A DNA stretch of 64,000 nt from Eremothecium cymbalariae DBVPG#7215 (taxonomy: Eukaryota > Ascomycota > Saccharomycetes > Saccharomycetales > Saccharomycetaceae). The notes under the pieces were generated by a model. The model was not told the origin of the DNA, did not search any database, and worked only from the letters and a program-made list of their open reading frames with translations. This document shows positions 61,960-64,000 of the stretch, piece after piece (the stretch's first letter is position 1; the number at the start of each line of letters is the position of its first letter). A program made the position numbers and the translations under genes. The stretch is taken from NCBI RefSeq assembly GCF_000235365.1, contig NC_016452.1, positions 1,474,001 to 1,538,000 of the forward strand. Direction: 5' to 3'.

Positions 61960-62288
61960 AATGCACAGTTATCAGTTATTGGTTGATTTCTTGCGATGAC
62001 CCTCCTTTCTAAAATCATTATGTAGATTTTTTAAGATAACAACTTACAAAAAATTTGAAAAAAAATTTGAAAAAACCGTGCGGCTGAATATAGTTGTACA
62101 AAATGATCTTTGATTACATAACAATATATGACAGCTGAGAACTACATAGTAATATTGATCATCACAAACCACAATTAAAAACCGAACTACTCAGGTAAGC
62201 GCCAGGAACAAACCACCACGGCGTATTTCAGTTGTCTCCATAAATCAACCTAAACTTACTATCAAATATATGAACTATATATAGGGAA
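61960..62288. other. ESF1 promoter region
   Basis: 329 bases. GCGATGA at 61993-61999 is a near-PAC site 35 bases before the ATG, and AAATTTTTTTTCA (minus strand, near 62051-62063) is an RRPE-like word. This agrees with the ribosome-biogenesis role of Esf1. Confidence 0.5.
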
Positions 62289-62843
62289 CTATTTCTTCTT
62301 CCCAAAAAAACCTCTTTTCTTCTTCTTTGAATCCACTTTAACTCTGGGAGGCTGAAATACAGCTTGCTCACCTCCATAACTGAATCCATGAGGTGAATCA
62401 CCCATTTGTGCACCATAGGCATCCATAGTATTAAACGCCGGGAATTCAGGTCTTACATGAAAACCGTACCTGTTAGAATCTAGCTGCGACATCCAACGGG
62501 GATCGCCTGTTATGGCGTATTCAAAGCCCCGTATGGTATCCAATGGACGTTCGTCCCTGGCTCTAGTTGGATTAGAAATATCTGGTTTCGCAATCGGCCT
62601 TCCAAACACATCTTTAATCCCTTGAGATGTAGCCCCCCCGTACATATTACGCTGTCCATTTTCATTAAAGATATCCGCAGCTTGTTCGAAAGGCTGAGCT
62701 TCGTTCACCGCTGCTAAAATTGGATCATGCACCGACGCTGTACGAAGTTTGAGATGGTCACGATCATCTTTTGTAAGTTTCATCTTTCCAGCACGTTCTT
62801 TGGACGAGTTAGAAGAACCGGTACTTTTTCTAAATACCCCCAT
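62289..62843 (-). CDS. YMR295C-like cell-periphery protein
   Basis: Orthologue of the uncharacterised S. cerevisiae protein YMR295C, known from localisation surveys as a cell-periphery protein. The shared core is DISNPTRARDERPLDTIRGF, then EYAITGDPRWMSQLDSNRYG and RPEFPAF. The start MGVFRKS is a candidate N-myristoylation signal followed by basic residues, and the C-terminus is a lysine-rich tail (KKKKRGFFGKKK), both suggesting membrane association. The frame begins at TTG 62885; ATG 62843 gives the MGVFRKS start and 184 residues (S. cerevisiae 197). The neighbour LCB1 matches YMR296C. Confidence 0.88.
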   Translation of the reverse strand: MGVFRKSTGSSNSSKERAGKMKLTKDDRDHLKLRTASVHDPILAAVNEAQPFEQAADIFNENGQRNMYGGATSQGIKDVFGRPIAKPDISNPTRARDERPLDTIRGFEYAITGDPRWMSQLDSNRYGFHVRPEFPAFNTMDAYGAQMGDSPHGFSYGGEQAVFQPPRVKVDSKKKKRGFFGKKK

Positions 62844-63357
62844 TTTTTTTATTAACCAGCCAACTAATAATGTATCCTCGTTCAACAGAAGCCTACTTTT
62901 TAGATATTTAGGCTGTAAAGATATATATATGATGTATATGTACCAATATTATAAATGTAATATGCTACGAATATCGAGTGCGCCTCTCTACATTGAGAGA
63001 GCGAGGAGACACAAGTACGGCACGGAATCTTTGAGAAGTTCCGCCCAATGTTGCGATGCACGGAGGCTCGGGCTCGAGCTCGAGAGCTTGAAACCCTGGC
63101 TTTGTTTGATTAAGTAGGTACACAAGCCTGGGAGAACTGAGGAAACAAAAAATATTCCGACATTCATGCACTCTGGTTTCCCGTCTCTACGGGTTCTTAA
63201 CTGATTTCCAGTATGTACAATTGTAATCCCGAATAGTTACTGTGGTGTACAACATCTAAAGTTGGATTGCAGTGCCTACAGCTACCTATTGCCGCAGTAC
63301 ATTGTAGGTGGATAAATTGCTTTTTGTAATGGGGAAAGCTCTACAATTTTTCCCACC
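62844..63357. other. YMR295C-like promoter and LCB1 3' region
   Basis: 514 bases. Apart from a small palindromic GC element (GCTCGAGCTCGAG near 63073-63085) I recognise nothing: no RNA gene and no repeat family. Confidence 0.4.
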
Positions 63358-64000
63358 TCAAAGGGCAATCGTGGTTGCTGCAATACAGCATTCCAGAACA
63401 GCTGACTTGATGATTTTACAGGCGGACAGTAGTTGCTCACGTGATATGGAGGCATTAACACATATCTTTAAATTGGGGACGATAGGCAAAGCCTCATGCT
63501 TTAAGGCTATAGCATTCCTCGTTATGAGGACTTTGCTCTGGAGCGCACGATCTACAATACTTTGCAGAAATAGTTCTTCTTGTTCCCAGGCTTCCACGTA
63601 CTTGTTAGTGAGCGAGCGAGCGTGTAGCTGGGAGAGCTCATCGAAAACGGATTTGTTGGTAGACCCAAACAGTCTGGCACGTAGAGCCATGGTTAATTGC
63701 AAATGAAGCACAGCAGAGTGTTCGTTGGATGTTACTACCACGAACTTTCTGAGTTCACGGTCATTACTGAAAAAGGTGTGGAGGGGCTTGGTGACTGCGT
63801 GCAACGCACGAACAGCGGAATTGTCTTCATCCATGGACTTTAGGACTTTAAGAGCTGCAGCACATGTGTATGGTGGTAGAGATGCAGAGAAGCAATAAGC
63901 ATTCGATCCAATGCGCTGGTGCTGTGACATGATGTTGTCACCAAGTGCAAAGCCACCTGAAGAACCGAGAGAGTATGCCAATGAACCAATAGTAATATCT
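63358..64000 (-). CDS. LCB1: Lcb1, serine palmitoyltransferase subunit 1 (3' part, cut by the window edge)
   Basis: C-terminal 213 residues of the non-catalytic subunit of serine palmitoyltransferase, the first committed step of sphingolipid synthesis at the ER. The frame runs uninterrupted to the right edge, reading DITIGSLAYSLGSSGGFALG, then HQRIGSNAYCFSASLPPYT. Near the end are SIVDRALQSKVLITRNAIAL and PNLKICVNAS, all conserved with S. cerevisiae. The usual PLP lysine is not expected in this subunit. The missing N-terminal half lies beyond 64000. KEI1, 54 kb away in the same window, acts later in the same pathway. Confidence 0.93.
   Translation of the reverse strand, partial: DITIGSLAYSLGSSGGFALGDNIMSQHQRIGSNAYCFSASLPPYTCAAALKVLKSMDEDNSAVRALHAVTKPLHTFFSNDRELRKFVVVTSNEHSAVLHLQLTMALRARLFGSTNKSVFDELSQLHARSLTNKYVEAWEQEELFLQSIVDRALQSKVLITRNAIALKHEALPIVPNLKICVNASISREQLLSACKIIKSAVLECCIAATTIAL

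Overview
The window is nuclear DNA of a budding yeast in the family Saccharomycetaceae. It is AT-rich and densely packed, and nearly every gene has a recognisable Saccharomyces cerevisiae orthologue. Gene order points to a lineage that did not undergo the whole-genome duplication. Genes that lie on two separate S. cerevisiae chromosomes are interleaved here in a single order: EFG1, SLH1, JNM1, HER2, YTA7, GOT1, HUA1, FOL2, TDA1, HAS1, MES1, BUD32 and ABZ2 combine the chromosome VII and XIII series, and SAG1, SPC1, XKS1 relic, PDX1, MET3, MHO1 and SUI2 combine the X and VII series. Eremothecium (for example an E. cymbalariae-like species) is my best guess, but this is inferred from order and base composition only. 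Coordinates of coding genes use ATG starts; several long frames open upstream at GTG, TTG or CTG, and I trimmed them.

Layout. 1-3950: an amino-acid permease between two gene-poor stretches, the second holding a probable unidentified gene relic. 3953-12532: SAM50 (mitochondrial outer-membrane barrel assembly), XRS2 (double-strand-break repair), KEI1 (sphingolipid synthesis, spliced), RIO1 (40S maturation kinase) and RTC5. 12987-28176: EFG1, SLH1 (ribosome quality control helicase), JNM1 (dynactin), HER2 (mitochondrial amidotransferase), YTA7 (bromodomain AAA ATPase) and GOT1 (spliced). 28636-40682: HUA1, FOL2, TDA1, a TIP1/TIR-like wall protein, HAS1, an unknown small ORF, MES1, BUD32 and ABZ2. 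FOL2 and ABZ2 both serve folate synthesis, and HAS1, EFG1, RIO1 and ESF1 serve ribosome biogenesis.

40683-51932 is the accessory-like part: a long gene-free gap with pentanucleotide repeats, a ferric reductase, the alpha-agglutinin gene SAG1 with mating-type and pheromone promoter motifs, a mitochondrial carrier, an unknown gene, a piece of mitochondrial COX1 inserted in the nucleus, SPC1 and a decayed xylulokinase gene. 51933-64000: PDX1, MET3, MHO1, SUI2, a GAP1-like permease, ESF1, a YMR295C-like protein and the 3' part of LCB1, which runs off the right edge.

The most notable items are the COX1-derived nuclear insert at about 49258-49478, the xylulokinase relic beside PDX1, two small 5' exons that plain ORF calling misses (KEI1, GOT1), and the SAG1 promoter elements. 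I found no tRNA, rRNA, CRISPR array, transposon or convincing centromere.
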